Below, piece after piece: positions 6,510 to 14,895 of a stretch of DNA of 20,209 bases. The translations under genes were made by a program, and so were the position numbers. The notes beneath the pieces are model-generated. The model did no database searches, was not told where the DNA came from, and saw only the letters and a list, made by a program, of their open reading frames with translations. Source of the DNA: an uncultured Alphaproteobacteria bacterium (lineage in GTDB: Bacteria > Pseudomonadota > Alphaproteobacteria > CAAHEQ01 > UBA3637); assembly GCA_937888725.1 (NCBI GenBank), contig CALARE010000085.1, positions 1 through 20,209 on the forward strand, in the 5' to 3' direction. The first letter of the stretch is position 1. Each line of letters opens with the position of its first letter.

Positions 6510-8158
6510 AACAAATAAAAAATCCACAAAATGAGGAAGTGAAAAATGTTATTTTTGCCATGATACTTGTAACCATGATCATGTTTGCATTTAATTATTT
6601 CAATGCACAAAAATCACAAGATATTGTGGCACCTAATAATCAAATTAGTCAATCTGAAACTGTCATTCAAGAAACGACCTCTGCTATGGTTGAAAACAAG
6701 GACGTTTCTCCTGAATATGATGTTGAACCAGTGGAATTGCAAAATGAGTATGTTCGGGCATTTTTTAATCCTAGTTTAGGTGGTTTTGAAAATCTTTCAT
6801 TGTTAAAATACAAAGAAACATTGGATGAAGAAAGCAAGAATGTCACTGTTTTGGATAAAAATTATCATTCGTCAATTATCTGGCAAGCCAATGAAATAAA
6901 TTTGCCAAATAAAAATACCTTATGGCAGGAAAAAAAGGATTTATCCACAGCAGATAAAAAAGTTTTTGAATTTGTAAATACAGATGTTAAAATAATAAGA
7001 GAAGTCATTTTAGATGATAAATATTTGTTTACAATTAAAGATACAATTACAAATTTAAAACAAGCTCCGATTAATGTATATCAAAAAGGAACCATTTCAC
7101 GAAAAATGGAAGCTTATCCTCCTGTTTCAACAGTTCATCAAGGGTTTGTTGCATATCTAAATGATGAGTTGATAGAGGAAAAATATGCTGATGATAAGAA
7201 TATTTTTTCAGATAAAGCAAAAGATGGGTGGTTTGGTTTTACCGATAAATATTGGCAAAGCTTAATGATTTTAAATCCGAATGAAAATGTAGAGATATCT
7301 TTTGATTCGGATAAAGATGTGTACAATGCTACTTTTAAAACAGAACAGATTGTTCTTAATCCAAATCAAAGTGTTACAAAAACTATTCGTTTATTTGTGG
7401 GAGCAAAAGATATCGATGTGATTAATACATATCAGAAAGAACAAAAAATTAATCACTTTGACTTAAGTATTGATTTTGGTTGGTTTAGATTTTTGACACA
7501 GCCTTTCTTACATTTTTTAAACATGTTATATGATATTTTAGGGAATATGGGAATTGCTATTTTAGTTTTTGCAACGCTCATACGTTTAGCTTTATTGCCA
7601 ATTGCAACAAAATCATATGAAAGCATGGCAAAAATGCGTAAGATACAGCCTAAAATAAAGGTTTTGCAAACTCGTTTTAAACAAGATCCAAGACGAATGC
7701 AAATTGAAATGGCAAATCTTTATAAACGTGAAAAAATTAATCCAGCCTCTGGGTGTTTGCCATTATTGTTACAAATTCCAGTATTCTTTGCATTGTATAA
7801 AGTGTTATCAATTTCGATCAATATGCGTCAAGCTCCATTTTTTGGTTGGATACAAGATTTATCTATGCCAGATACATTAACACCATTTAATGGTTTTGGG
7901 TATTTTGATTTTGAATTGCCAGGGTTATTGACGATTGGTGTGTGGCCAATTTTAATGGGTATTACGATGTACATGCAACAAAAATTATCACCAGCACCGA
8001 GCGATAAAACGCAAGCAAAAATAATGATGTTTTTGCCTGTTATCTTTACCTTGATGATGGCATCGTTTGCCTCTGGATTAATAATATATTGGACATGGAG
8101 TAATATCCTTTCAATTTTCCAACAAAAATACATTATGCGAAAGGTCGGTGTTGAATAA
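6506..8158 (+). CDS. yidC: Membrane protein insertase YidC
   Basis: Inserts and folds inner-membrane proteins, alone or with SecYEG. The 550-residue product is the Gram-negative form: an N-terminal membrane helix (about 14-31), a large periplasmic beta domain (about 60-330), then five C-terminal helices. The first core helix carries FATLIRLALLPI with the conserved Arg of the hydrophilic groove, followed by the cytoplasmic hairpin (KMRKIQPKIKVLQ) and the signature NPASGCLPLLLQIPVFFALY. The Asn-rich region just after the first helix is a low-complexity linker. It overlaps yidD by 4 nt and engB by one base (TAATG). Confidence 0.97.
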   Translation: MKQIKNPQNEEVKNVIFAMILVTMIMFAFNYFNAQKSQDIVAPNNQISQSETVIQETTSAMVENKDVSPEYDVEPVELQNEYVRAFFNPSLGGFENLSLLKYKETLDEESKNVTVLDKNYHSSIIWQANEINLPNKNTLWQEKKDLSTADKKVFEFVNTDVKIIREVILDDKYLFTIKDTITNLKQAPINVYQKGTISRKMEAYPPVSTVHQGFVAYLNDELIEEKYADDKNIFSDKAKDGWFGFTDKYWQSLMILNPNENVEISFDSDKDVYNATFKTEQIVLNPNQSVTKTIRLFVGAKDIDVINTYQKEQKINHFDLSIDFGWFRFLTQPFLHFLNMLYDILGNMGIAILVFATLIRLALLPIATKSYESMAKMRKIQPKIKVLQTRFKQDPRRMQIEMANLYKREKINPASGCLPLLLQIPVFFALYKVLSISINMRQAPFFGWIQDLSMPDTLTPFNGFGYFDFELPGLLTIGVWPILMGITMYMQQKLSPAPSDKTQAKIMMFLPVIFTLMMASFASGLIIYWTWSNILSIFQQKYIMRKVGVE

Positions 8159-8811
8159 TGACGTTTTTGACATTAGAAGAACAGACACAAAAATTAAAAA
8201 AAGAAGGGAATACTCTTTTCATCCAAAAGCCTACATTTTTGCGTGGTGTTGCCTCAGTTGAACAGTTGCCTATCACACAAGTTGCAGAATTTGCATTTGC
8301 AGGGCGTTCAAATGTGGGCAAATCTTCTTTGATCAATGCGGTAACAGGTGTACGTGGTTTGGCTCGTGCTTCAAATACTCCTGGTAGAACACAAGAGCTT
8401 AATTTCTTTGATGCAGCAGGGGCATTTTTTATCGTTGATTTGCCAGGATATGGTTATGCAGCAGCTCCTGAAAAAATGGTACAAGCATGGACTCGTTTAA
8501 TTCATGATTATTTAAGAGGGCGTGTTCAATTAAAAAGAGTTTTTCTTCTTATTGATTCGCGTCATGGCTTAAAAGATGTTGATATTAAAATTATGAAAAT
8601 GTTGGATGCATCAGCGGTTTCTTATCAAATCATTCTGACAAAGATTGATAAAATCTCAAAAAAAGAGTGTGAAAAAGTTTTAGCTGATACCATTGAAAAA
8701 GCAAAAACACATGTTGCAGCCTATCCAGAAATTTTGGTAACAAGTTCTGAAAAAAATATTGGGATTGAGGAAGTTAGAGCTCAATTTGTGAAAGTGTTGA
8801 AAGGGATTTAA
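8158..8811 (+). CDS. engB: Ribosome biogenesis GTP-binding protein EngB (YihA/YsxC)
   Basis: A GTPase needed for assembly of the 50S subunit. The 217-residue product has all G motifs: GRSNVGKSS (49-57), TPGRTQ (74-79), DLPGYG (94-99), TKID (161-164) and TSS (195-197). This motif set is specific to EngB. It is coupled to yidC by a one-base overlap and is separated from mnmE by one base. In many alphaproteobacteria argB follows engB; here mnmE does. Confidence 0.96.
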   Translation: MTFLTLEEQTQKLKKEGNTLFIQKPTFLRGVASVEQLPITQVAEFAFAGRSNVGKSSLINAVTGVRGLARASNTPGRTQELNFFDAAGAFFIVDLPGYGYAAAPEKMVQAWTRLIHDYLRGRVQLKRVFLLIDSRHGLKDVDIKIMKMLDASAVSYQIILTKIDKISKKECEKVLADTIEKAKTHVAAYPEILVTSSEKNIGIEEVRAQFVKVLKGI

Positions 8812-8812
8812 A

Positions 8813-10138
8813 ATGACTTATTCAATGACGGAAACAATATATGCACTTTCATCTGGAGCAGGTAAAGCGGGTGTTGCTGTTATTCGTGTTTCTGGTGAGC
8901 AGGTATTGTATATTTTTGAAACATTGACAGGTATTAAAAATCCTAAACCGAGATATGCCTATTTTTCACCACTAAAAAATAAATCAGGTTGTGTAATTGA
9001 TCATGCACTTTGCCTTTATTTTAAAGGACCCAATAGCTTTACTGGGGAAGATGTTGTTGAGTTTCAAATTCATGGGGGGAGGAGCGTTATTGATGAGCTT
9101 TTTCATGCCCTTTCTGATTTTGAAAAAACACGTCCAGCTGAAGCGGGAGAATTTTCTCGCCGGGCTGTTGTATATGGAAAAATGGATTTGACAAGTGCAG
9201 AAGGTTTAATGGATTTAATTGATGCACAAACTGAATGGCAACGCAAACAAGCACTTGTTCAAATGGAGGGAAAGCTTGGCTCGTTATATGAAGATTGGCG
9301 TCAAGCGTTAGTGAAAGATATGGCTTATTTAGAAGCTTTTATTGATTTTCCTGAAGAAGATATCCCCCTTGAAAAAATGGCACTTATTGATGATGGTATT
9401 TCTCGTTTAATACAAAAAATTGAAATGCATTTAAGTGATAATAAAAAAGGGCAACGATTAAGAAATGGTTTTCAAATAGCGATTATTGGAGAACCAAATG
9501 TTGGTAAATCAAGTTTGATTAATTTGTTGAGTGAAAGAGATGTTGCCATTGTTTCAAATGTTGCAGGAACAACGCGTGATGTTGTTGAAACGTATTTAGA
9601 TATTAAGGGATTCCCAGTTGTTTTGGCAGATACAGCTGGCCTTCGTGAAAATGCTGGAGAAATTGAAGCGGAAGGAATTAAACGGGCCGTTAGAAAGGCT
9701 GAAGAATCAGATTTGATTTTGCATGTATGTGATATTAAAAATTATCCGCATAAAGATTCGTTGCCTGATAATTTAAAAAATATTCCAGTTAAAACAGTGT
9801 GGAATAAACTTGATATTGTGCATAAAAAAGTAAAATCAAATGAAATTGCAATGAGTGCTCATACTAAAGAAGGGTTTTCAAAACTTCAAGATGAAATAGC
9901 CTCTTTTTTGATGGAAAATTTTTCACCAGACACAAATGGGGTGATTACACGTGAGCGGTACCGTCAGGCATTAAAAGAATGTGTTTATTCATTAAAAAGT
10001 GCTTTAAATGCAGTTGAATTGGAATTAAAGGCTGAGGATTTACGCTTAGCTGCTCGTGCTATTGGACGTATTGTTGGTAAAATTGAAACAGACGAGCTCT
10101 TGGATGTTGTGTTTAGAGATTTTTGCATTGGAAAGTAA
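8813..10138 (+). CDS. mnmE: tRNA uridine-5-carboxymethylaminomethyl modification GTPase MnmE
   Basis: With MnmG it makes the cmnm5 group on wobble U34 of several tRNAs, using methylene-tetrahydrofolate and glycine. The 441-residue product has an N-terminal folate-binding domain (IYALSSGAGKAGVAVIRVSG), a helical domain, and an inserted G domain: GEPNVGKSS (226-234), DTAGLR (273-278) and NKLD (331-334). It ends in FCIGK, with the catalytic Cys at 438. The first ATG (8813) has AAAGGG at good distance; a second ATG at 8825 fits the usual family start (MTETIYALSSG), so the exact start is uncertain by four residues. The partner mnmG follows. Its substrates include a U34 tRNA-Gln of the type encoded at 17550. 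Confidence 0.96.
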   Translation: MTYSMTETIYALSSGAGKAGVAVIRVSGEQVLYIFETLTGIKNPKPRYAYFSPLKNKSGCVIDHALCLYFKGPNSFTGEDVVEFQIHGGRSVIDELFHALSDFEKTRPAEAGEFSRRAVVYGKMDLTSAEGLMDLIDAQTEWQRKQALVQMEGKLGSLYEDWRQALVKDMAYLEAFIDFPEEDIPLEKMALIDDGISRLIQKIEMHLSDNKKGQRLRNGFQIAIIGEPNVGKSSLINLLSERDVAIVSNVAGTTRDVVETYLDIKGFPVVLADTAGLRENAGEIEAEGIKRAVRKAEESDLILHVCDIKNYPHKDSLPDNLKNIPVKTVWNKLDIVHKKVKSNEIAMSAHTKEGFSKLQDEIASFLMENFSPDTNGVITRERYRQALKECVYSLKSALNAVELELKAEDLRLAARAIGRIVGKIETDELLDVVFRDFCIGK

Positions 10139-10160
10139 ATCTTATAAAAAGGATAATGAA

Positions 10161-12008
10161 ATGGTTAAAAAATATGATGTTGTCGTTGTTGGTGGTGGTC
10201 ATGCAGGATGTGAGGCATGTGCTGCATCAGCACGTGTTGGGGCAAAAACGCTGTTAATTACACATCATATTGATACGATTGCAGATATGTCATGTAACCC
10301 AGCTATTGGTGGTTTGGGCAAAGGAACATTGGTGCGAGAAATTGATGCTCTTGATGGTTTGATGGGACATGTTATTGATAAAACGGGAATTCAATTTCGT
10401 ATTCTTAACCAATCTAAAGGACCAGCAGTTCAAGGGCCTCGAGCTCAGGCAGATAAAGATGCGTATAAAAAATATATGCAAGAGATTTTATTATCCTATC
10501 CAAATTTAGAAATTTTAGAAGGTGATGCACAAGAGATTTTATTTGATACAGATAAAATAAAAGGCATCAAGGTGAATGATGAGCTTGTTGAAACAAAAGC
10601 TCTCGTTGTTACAACAGGAACTTTTTTAAATGGTTTAATGCATATTGGCCCTGAAAAAACAGAAGGGGGTCGTTTTGGGGAAGAAGCTTCAAAAGGGATT
10701 TCTCCATCACTTAAAAAGATGGGTTTTACATTGGGGCGTTTAAAAACAGGAACGCCAGCTCGATTGGATAGAGATTCAATTAATTGGTCTGTCCTTGAAG
10801 AACAAAAAGGAGATAATCCAGCTCGTGCCTTTTCATTTATGACAACCGATTTTGAGCCAAAACAAGTTTCTTGCTTTATTACACACACAACACCTGAAAC
10901 GCATAAAATTATTTTGGATAACTTGGATAGAGCACCTCTTTATTGTGGACAAATTAATTCAATTGGGCCAAGATATTGTCCAAGTATTGAGGATAAACTT
11001 GTTCGTTTTCAAGGACGAGATTCGCATCACATTTTTTTAGAACCAGAAACAAGAGATGGTATTAGCATCTATCCAAATGGGATTTCAACTTCTTTACCAA
11101 AAGATGTTCAAGAGGCATTTTTAAAAACAATTCCAGGTCTTGAAAATGTTCGTATTTTAAGATATGCTTACGCAATTGAGTATGATTATGTAGATCCTAG
11201 AGAGCTCAAACTAACACTTGAAACAAAAAAGATGAGTGGTCTTTTTTTAGCGGGTCAAATTAATGGCACGACAGGGTATGAAGAAGCGGCTGGGCAAGGT
11301 TTGCTTGCTGGTGTGAATGCAGCTCATTGTGCATTAAATACGGGAAAAGAGCTTGTCTTTGATAGAGCTGATTCTTATTTGGGGGTTATGATTGATGATA
11401 TTACGACCCATGGAATTGATGAGCCATATAGGTTATTCACTTCTCGTGCTGAATATCGCTTGACCATGCGAGCGGATAATGCTGATTTACGTTTGACAGA
11501 ACAAGGGATTTTGGCTGGTTGTGTCGGTGAAAAAAGAAAAAAAATGTTTTTAGAAAAACAGCATTTAATGATAGAAGCAAGAGATTTGGTTTCGACACTC
11601 TATCGCACACCTAAAGAGCTAAATGCATTGGGTTACTCTGTGAATTTAGATGGGCAAAAACGTTCACCTTATGATTTATTATCTTGTCAAGGTGTTAGTT
11701 GGAAAGATGTGGTGAAGGTTTGGCCTGTTTTGAAAAATATTCGCCCAGATATTTCTGAGCAATTGGAAATTGAAGGTCGCTATCATGGTTATTTAGCACG
11801 TCAAAGATTAGATATTGATTCATTTAAAAAGGATGAGGCACTTAAAATACCAGAACATATTGATTATAAAAAGATTGGTGGCCTCTCAAATGAAATTGTT
11901 GGGCGGTTAGAAAAAACACGACCATTGACAATTGGAGCGATGGCACGGATGATGGGGATTACTCCTGCGGCTGTAACTGCCGTGATTGCGTATTTGAAGA
12001 AAAAGTAA
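10161..12008 (+). CDS. mnmG: tRNA uridine-5-carboxymethylaminomethyl modification enzyme MnmG (GidA)
   Basis: FAD- and NADH-using partner of MnmE in wobble-uridine modification. The 615-residue product starts MVKKYDVVVVGGGHAGCEA, a Rossmann fold with GGGHAG at residues 11-16, and continues with MSCNPAIGGLGKGTLVREID, FRILNQSKGPAVQGPRAQAD and the later LAGQINGTTGYEEAAGQG and DDITTHGIDEPYRLFTSRAE blocks, all MnmG hallmarks. The frame stays open upstream to 10056 inside mnmE, but the family N-terminus and an AAAAAGGA ribosome site fix the start at 10161, 22 nt after mnmE. rsmG and parAB, the usual next genes, are absent. Confidence 0.96.
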   Translation: MVKKYDVVVVGGGHAGCEACAASARVGAKTLLITHHIDTIADMSCNPAIGGLGKGTLVREIDALDGLMGHVIDKTGIQFRILNQSKGPAVQGPRAQADKDAYKKYMQEILLSYPNLEILEGDAQEILFDTDKIKGIKVNDELVETKALVVTTGTFLNGLMHIGPEKTEGGRFGEEASKGISPSLKKMGFTLGRLKTGTPARLDRDSINWSVLEEQKGDNPARAFSFMTTDFEPKQVSCFITHTTPETHKIILDNLDRAPLYCGQINSIGPRYCPSIEDKLVRFQGRDSHHIFLEPETRDGISIYPNGISTSLPKDVQEAFLKTIPGLENVRILRYAYAIEYDYVDPRELKLTLETKKMSGLFLAGQINGTTGYEEAAGQGLLAGVNAAHCALNTGKELVFDRADSYLGVMIDDITTHGIDEPYRLFTSRAEYRLTMRADNADLRLTEQGILAGCVGEKRKKMFLEKQHLMIEARDLVSTLYRTPKELNALGYSVNLDGQKRSPYDLLSCQGVSWKDVVKVWPVLKNIRPDISEQLEIEGRYHGYLARQRLDIDSFKKDEALKIPEHIDYKKIGGLSNEIVGRLEKTRPLTIGAMARMMGITPAAVTAVIAYLKKK

Positions 12009-12041
12009 AAAACATAAGTATTTATTTAAAATTTTTATCTC

Positions 12042-12134
12042 TTGACAAAGCATTAAATTGACCACACCTATAAGAGTGATTAAAAGGAGCCTTAGCTAGA
12101 GGAATAAAGGCTTTTATCTCAAATTAACACTCAT
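12042..12134 (+). promoter_or_regulatory. Promoter and structured leader of the 12147-12668 operon
   Basis: TTGACA (12042-12047) is followed 21 bp later by TATAAG (12069-12074); the spacing is long, so the promoter may need an activator or the true -10 differs. The leader folds: GAGTG (12074-12078) can pair with CACTC (12129-12133), enclosing GCCTT/AAGGC and AAAA/TTTT arms. The ribosome site AGGGGG lies just after the closing arm. No known riboswitch was recognised. Confidence 0.45.
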
Positions 12135-12146
12135 GTAGGGGGCATT

Positions 12147-12407
12147 ATGAAAGAAGAAATAAACGAAACACCATGTTTGACAGTTGAAGAAAGAAAAATT
12201 TTAAAAGCTGAAATTAAACAAGCATGGCCAGAATTACCAATAGAATTAAAACAATTTATTGTTGAGGCGATGCAACAAAATTTAAAAACGCTTTATATGT
12301 TGCAAGATTGGGCGAGAAAAGAAAATCATGAAACATTGCTTGATTTAGTATCTCGTAAAATTGCACATAAAGAAGAGGTTGTCCAAAAAATGGAATCCTC
12401 AATATAA
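12147..12407 (+). CDS. Small helical protein of unknown function
   Basis: An unrecognised 86-residue protein without signal peptide or membrane segment, predicted helical and rich in Glu/Lys. It contains the Trp-bearing segments EIKQAWPELPIELKQF and MLQDWARKENHETLL. AGGGGG sits before the ATG. It lies 15 bp before a LuxR-type HTH gene that has its own AGGAGG, so the two should be co-transcribed; the product could modulate that regulator, but this is inference from position only. Confidence 0.75.
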   Translation: MKEEINETPCLTVEERKILKAEIKQAWPELPIELKQFIVEAMQQNLKTLYMLQDWARKENHETLLDLVSRKIAHKEEVVQKMESSI

Positions 12408-12422
12408 AAAACAGGAGGATTT

Positions 12423-12668
12423 ATGGAACAAAATGAAAAAATATATCAAAAAGAAGATTATGCACTCGGTGATGGAACATTTTTATCTGAAAGACAAGTT
12501 GCTGTACTTAATCAATTAGCACAAGGTTTGTCAAACAAACAAATTGCACATGTTTTGGGTGTGGCAGAACCAACTATAAAAATGCATGTTAGTTCGCTTT
12601 TAAGAGCCTTTAAAGTTCAAAATCGAGTTCAAATTTTATTAAAAGCAAAAGAAAAAGAATTTGTATAA
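12423..12668 (+). CDS. Stand-alone LuxR-type (GerE) HTH regulator
   Basis: An 81-residue protein that is almost only a DNA-binding domain. LSERQVAVLNQLAQGLSNKQ and IAHVLGVAEPTIKMHVSSLL (residues about 21-60) form the LuxR/GerE four-helix fold, with the recognition helix at EPTIKMHVSSLL. No receiver or autoinducer domain is present, as in small GerE-like regulators. The Lys in place of the usual Lys/Thr-V-K-x-H pattern (PTIKMH) is within family variation. The start follows AGGAGG. Targets cannot be read from the sequence. A long inverted repeat follows at 12744-12797. Confidence 0.9.
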   Translation: MEQNEKIYQKEDYALGDGTFLSERQVAVLNQLAQGLSNKQIAHVLGVAEPTIKMHVSSLLRAFKVQNRVQILLKAKEKEFV

Positions 12669-12743
12669 TAATTAAGAATAAAAAAATATTTAGATATATT
12701 TTATTGTGTTTTAATTAAAACAAATAATTAAAATATATTTAAC

Positions 12744-12797
12744 GCAAAATCGGCAAACAGATGTACATTTTTGTACGCGTTTATTTGCCGATTTTGT
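12744..12797. terminator. Long inverted repeat, probable terminator
   Basis: Arms GCAAAATCGGCAAA (12744-12757) and TTTGCCGATTTTGT (12784-12797) pair at 13 of 14 positions, and the 26-nt loop holds a second inverted repeat GTAC-ATTTTT-GTAC. It lies between the HTH gene and the DUF502 gene. TTTTG follows on the plus strand. It may be a bidirectional terminator or an operator-like site. The rest of 12669-12935 shows nothing else I can assign. Confidence 0.55.
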
Positions 12798-12935
12798 TTT
12801 GATATGTTTGCTTAAGGGGAGAAGAACTCTTATCTTCTTTTTTAATATATGCTAGAGTTATCATTAAATATTGGACTTGCAAGAGATAAATTATATTGAT
12901 ATAGTAAATATCAGATAATTTAATCCAAGGGGGTT

Positions 12936-13610
12936 ATGATGAAAAAGAAACTTGCAAAAAAAACGACACTAAAAACCTATTTTTTTACAGGGATTATTGT
13001 AACCGCACCAATTGCAATCACACTTTATTTGGCGATTGAATTAATATCATATATTGATAAAACGGTTACGGGTCTTATACCTGCTGCTTATAATCCGAAT
13101 AATTTTTTGCCATATGGCATTCCTGGAATTGGGATAATTTTATTACTCCTGTTTTTTACAGGAGTCGGAATGTTTGCAGCTAATTTTATTGGGCAGGCTA
13201 TGATGCGGCTTGGTTATCGTATTATGGGGAAGATGCCTGTAATATCAGGTCTTTACAATGCAATTCGTAAAATTTTTGAAACGCTTCTTGGTTCTGATAA
13301 AAATAAAGCGTTTCGTCAGGCTCTTTTAATTGAGTATCCACGCAAAGATGTTTGGACAATTGCCTTTTTGACTGGGCCTGTTCCCGATATGATGAAAAAA
13401 AAGCTGAAAAAGAAAAATCTAATCAGTGTTTATGTGCCAACAACGCCAAATCCAACTTCTGGTTTCTTTTTATATGTGCCAGAGACAGAGGTTATTTATT
13501 TAGACATTTCTGTTGATGAGGCTCTTAAAACAATTCTTTCAACAGGGATTATTAATCCAGTGGAAAAGAAAAAACGCAAGAGAAAACCAATTGAAAAACA
13601 AGAAAGTTAA
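12936..13610 (+). CDS. DUF502 family membrane protein
   Basis: A 224-residue inner-membrane protein of the DUF502 family, whose plant members include COV1-like proteins; the bacterial role is unknown. A basic N-terminus is followed by two membrane helices (about 14-38 with TGIIVTAPIAITLYLAIELI, and about 61-86), the conserved MGKMPVISGLYNAIRKIFETL and the C-terminal block VPTTPNPTSGFFLYVPETEVIYLDISVDEALK. This block is the family's best marker. The C-terminus is very basic (KKKRKRK). GGGGG lies before the first of two adjacent ATGs (12936, 12939). Its stop codon overlaps the stop of the convergent dusA gene. Confidence 0.9.
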   Translation: MMKKKLAKKTTLKTYFFTGIIVTAPIAITLYLAIELISYIDKTVTGLIPAAYNPNNFLPYGIPGIGIILLLLFFTGVGMFAANFIGQAMMRLGYRIMGKMPVISGLYNAIRKIFETLLGSDKNKAFRQALLIEYPRKDVWTIAFLTGPVPDMMKKKLKKKNLISVYVPTTPNPTSGFFLYVPETEVIYLDISVDEALKTILSTGIINPVEKKKRKRKPIEKQES

Positions 13611-14581
13611 ATTTCTTGAGAGGAAATTTCTTTTACAAATAGTTTTAGTTTTTCAATATCTCGAGCGGCTAAAATTTGTTTATATATTTTAGCATTTGCT
13701 TGGCCGTGGAATAACCCCATTAAATGTGGGCAAATAATGCTTAAATGTTGCTTATTTTTTTCAAGATAAGGTATCATATTTTCTATTATTTGAACTCTTG
13801 AAAGGGGTTGTTCTGTTGTGTTATAAAAAAGATTATCGACGCCACTTAATGCATAAGGATTTCCATAGGCCAGTCGCCCAATCATTGCACCATCAACATA
13901 TTTTAAATGTTCCTTTGCACTGTCAAGTGACAAAATATTCCCGTTAATTGAAATAATCATATCGGGGAAGCTTTTTTTTAGCTGATAGACAACATCATAG
14001 TTCAGTTGCATTTTTTCTGCACGATTCTCTTTGGGTGACCAATTAAGTTTTGCTTTTCTTGCATGGACAATAAGGTGATGACAACCAGCCTCTTTCATTA
14101 ATGATGCAAAATGAAATAACTCTTTAAAACCATCTCCTTGTGTGTCAGATAGTGCTATTCTCGTTTTAACACTGACAGGAAGGGGAACCTTTTTTAACAT
14201 TGTGTCAACACATTCGGCAACAAGTTCGGGTGTTTTCATTAAGATAGCACCAAATTTGCCAGCTTGAACGCGTGAAGATGGGCATCCTGCGTTAATGTTT
14301 ATCCCTTGATAACCATAATCGTAAGCATATTTTGCACATTCAGCCATCATATCAGGATGTGATCCGCCAACTTGCAAAATAAGGGGATGTTCAACCTCGT
14401 TATAGCTGATTAATTTTTCTCTATCTCCGAGCAAGATTGCAGGCATGGCCGTCATTTCTGTATAAAAAACGGCATGTTTTGTAATTTGACGCAAAAAATA
14501 TCTAAAATGTCGATCTGTCCAATCTAACATTGGAGCAATAGATATTTGGTGTGTTTTTTTGTTTTTTTCTTGTGTTTTCAT
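13607..14581 (-). CDS. dusA: tRNA-dihydrouridine synthase DusA
   Basis: FMN enzyme that reduces uridines in the tRNA D-loop (positions 20/20a in the DusA class). With the start at 14581 the product has 324 residues. Marks of DusA are ISIAPMLDWTDRHFRYFLR (13-31), the catalytic Cys100 in NINAGCPSSRVQAGKFGA, VKTRIAL and HARKAKLNWSPKENR. The frame is open further up, to a TTG at 14626 and an ATG at 14617, but that part would overlap the divergent promoter and adds no family sequence. No clear ribosome site is visible before any of the starts. The stop overlaps that of the DUF502 gene. Confidence 0.93.
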   Translation of the reverse strand: MKTQEKNKKTHQISIAPMLDWTDRHFRYFLRQITKHAVFYTEMTAMPAILLGDREKLISYNEVEHPLILQVGGSHPDMMAECAKYAYDYGYQGININAGCPSSRVQAGKFGAILMKTPELVAECVDTMLKKVPLPVSVKTRIALSDTQGDGFKELFHFASLMKEAGCHHLIVHARKAKLNWSPKENRAEKMQLNYDVVYQLKKSFPDMIISINGNILSLDSAKEHLKYVDGAMIGRLAYGNPYALSGVDNLFYNTTEQPLSRVQIIENMIPYLEKNKQHLSIICPHLMGLFHGQANAKIYKQILAARDIEKLKLFVKEISSQEI

Positions 14582-14596
14582 GATTTTTGGTGTACA

Positions 14597-14625
14597 TTGA
14601 CAAAAAGAGTTTAGCATAATATACA
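14597..14625 (+). promoter_or_regulatory. Promoter of the DUF3126-HAD pair
   Basis: TTGACA (14597-14602), 17-bp spacer, TATACA (14620-14625). Its position supports the shorter dusA start and the start of the DUF3126 gene at 14664. Confidence 0.75.
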
Positions 14626-14663
14626 ATATATTGAAGCAAAAAGCAAAGGAAAAAGGAGGTAGT

Positions 14664-14885
14664 ATGACCCTAAACGAAAGTGAAATTAAAAAAGTTCAGA
14701 CATATTTGCAACAACTTTTTTGGAATCCAGAGATTAATGTTCAAAAAGGGACGGGTGTTGATGCACCAGCTGAAGTTTTTATTGGCAAAGAATTTGTGGG
14801 TGTTATCTATAAAAACGACGATGATGGGGATATTTCTTTTGACTGGAATATGTCGATTTTAGCTGAAGATATTGAACAATTTTAA
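14664..14885 (+). CDS. DUF3126 family protein
   Basis: A 73-residue soluble protein of DUF3126, a small family I know from alphaproteobacteria; function unknown. The family pattern is clear: an N-terminal helix ESEIKKVQTYLQQLF, then an AEVFIGKEFVGVIYKNDDDGD strand pair, and the end ISFDWNMSILAEDIE. The frame is open to 14631, but AAGGAGG at 14653-14659 fixes the ATG at 14664. It is 10 bp before a HAD hydrolase gene, so both share the promoter at 14597. Confidence 0.88.
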   Translation: MTLNESEIKKVQTYLQQLFWNPEINVQKGTGVDAPAEVFIGKEFVGVIYKNDDDGDISFDWNMSILAEDIEQF

Positions 14886-14895
14886 TGGGTAAAAA

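Noticed and set aside
6944..6954. TTATCCACA, a consensus DnaA box
   Set aside because: A single copy inside yidC coding sequence, without a cluster or AT-rich unwinding element, does not mark an origin.
10056..10160. Upstream extension of mnmG inside mnmE
   Set aside because: It lacks family sequence; the Rossmann start and ribosome site fix the ATG at 10161.
13609..13630. AAATTTC/GAAATTT inverted repeat at the DUF502-dusA stop overlap
   Set aside because: Pure A/T arms within coding sequence, no T run in the right place; not a convincing terminator.
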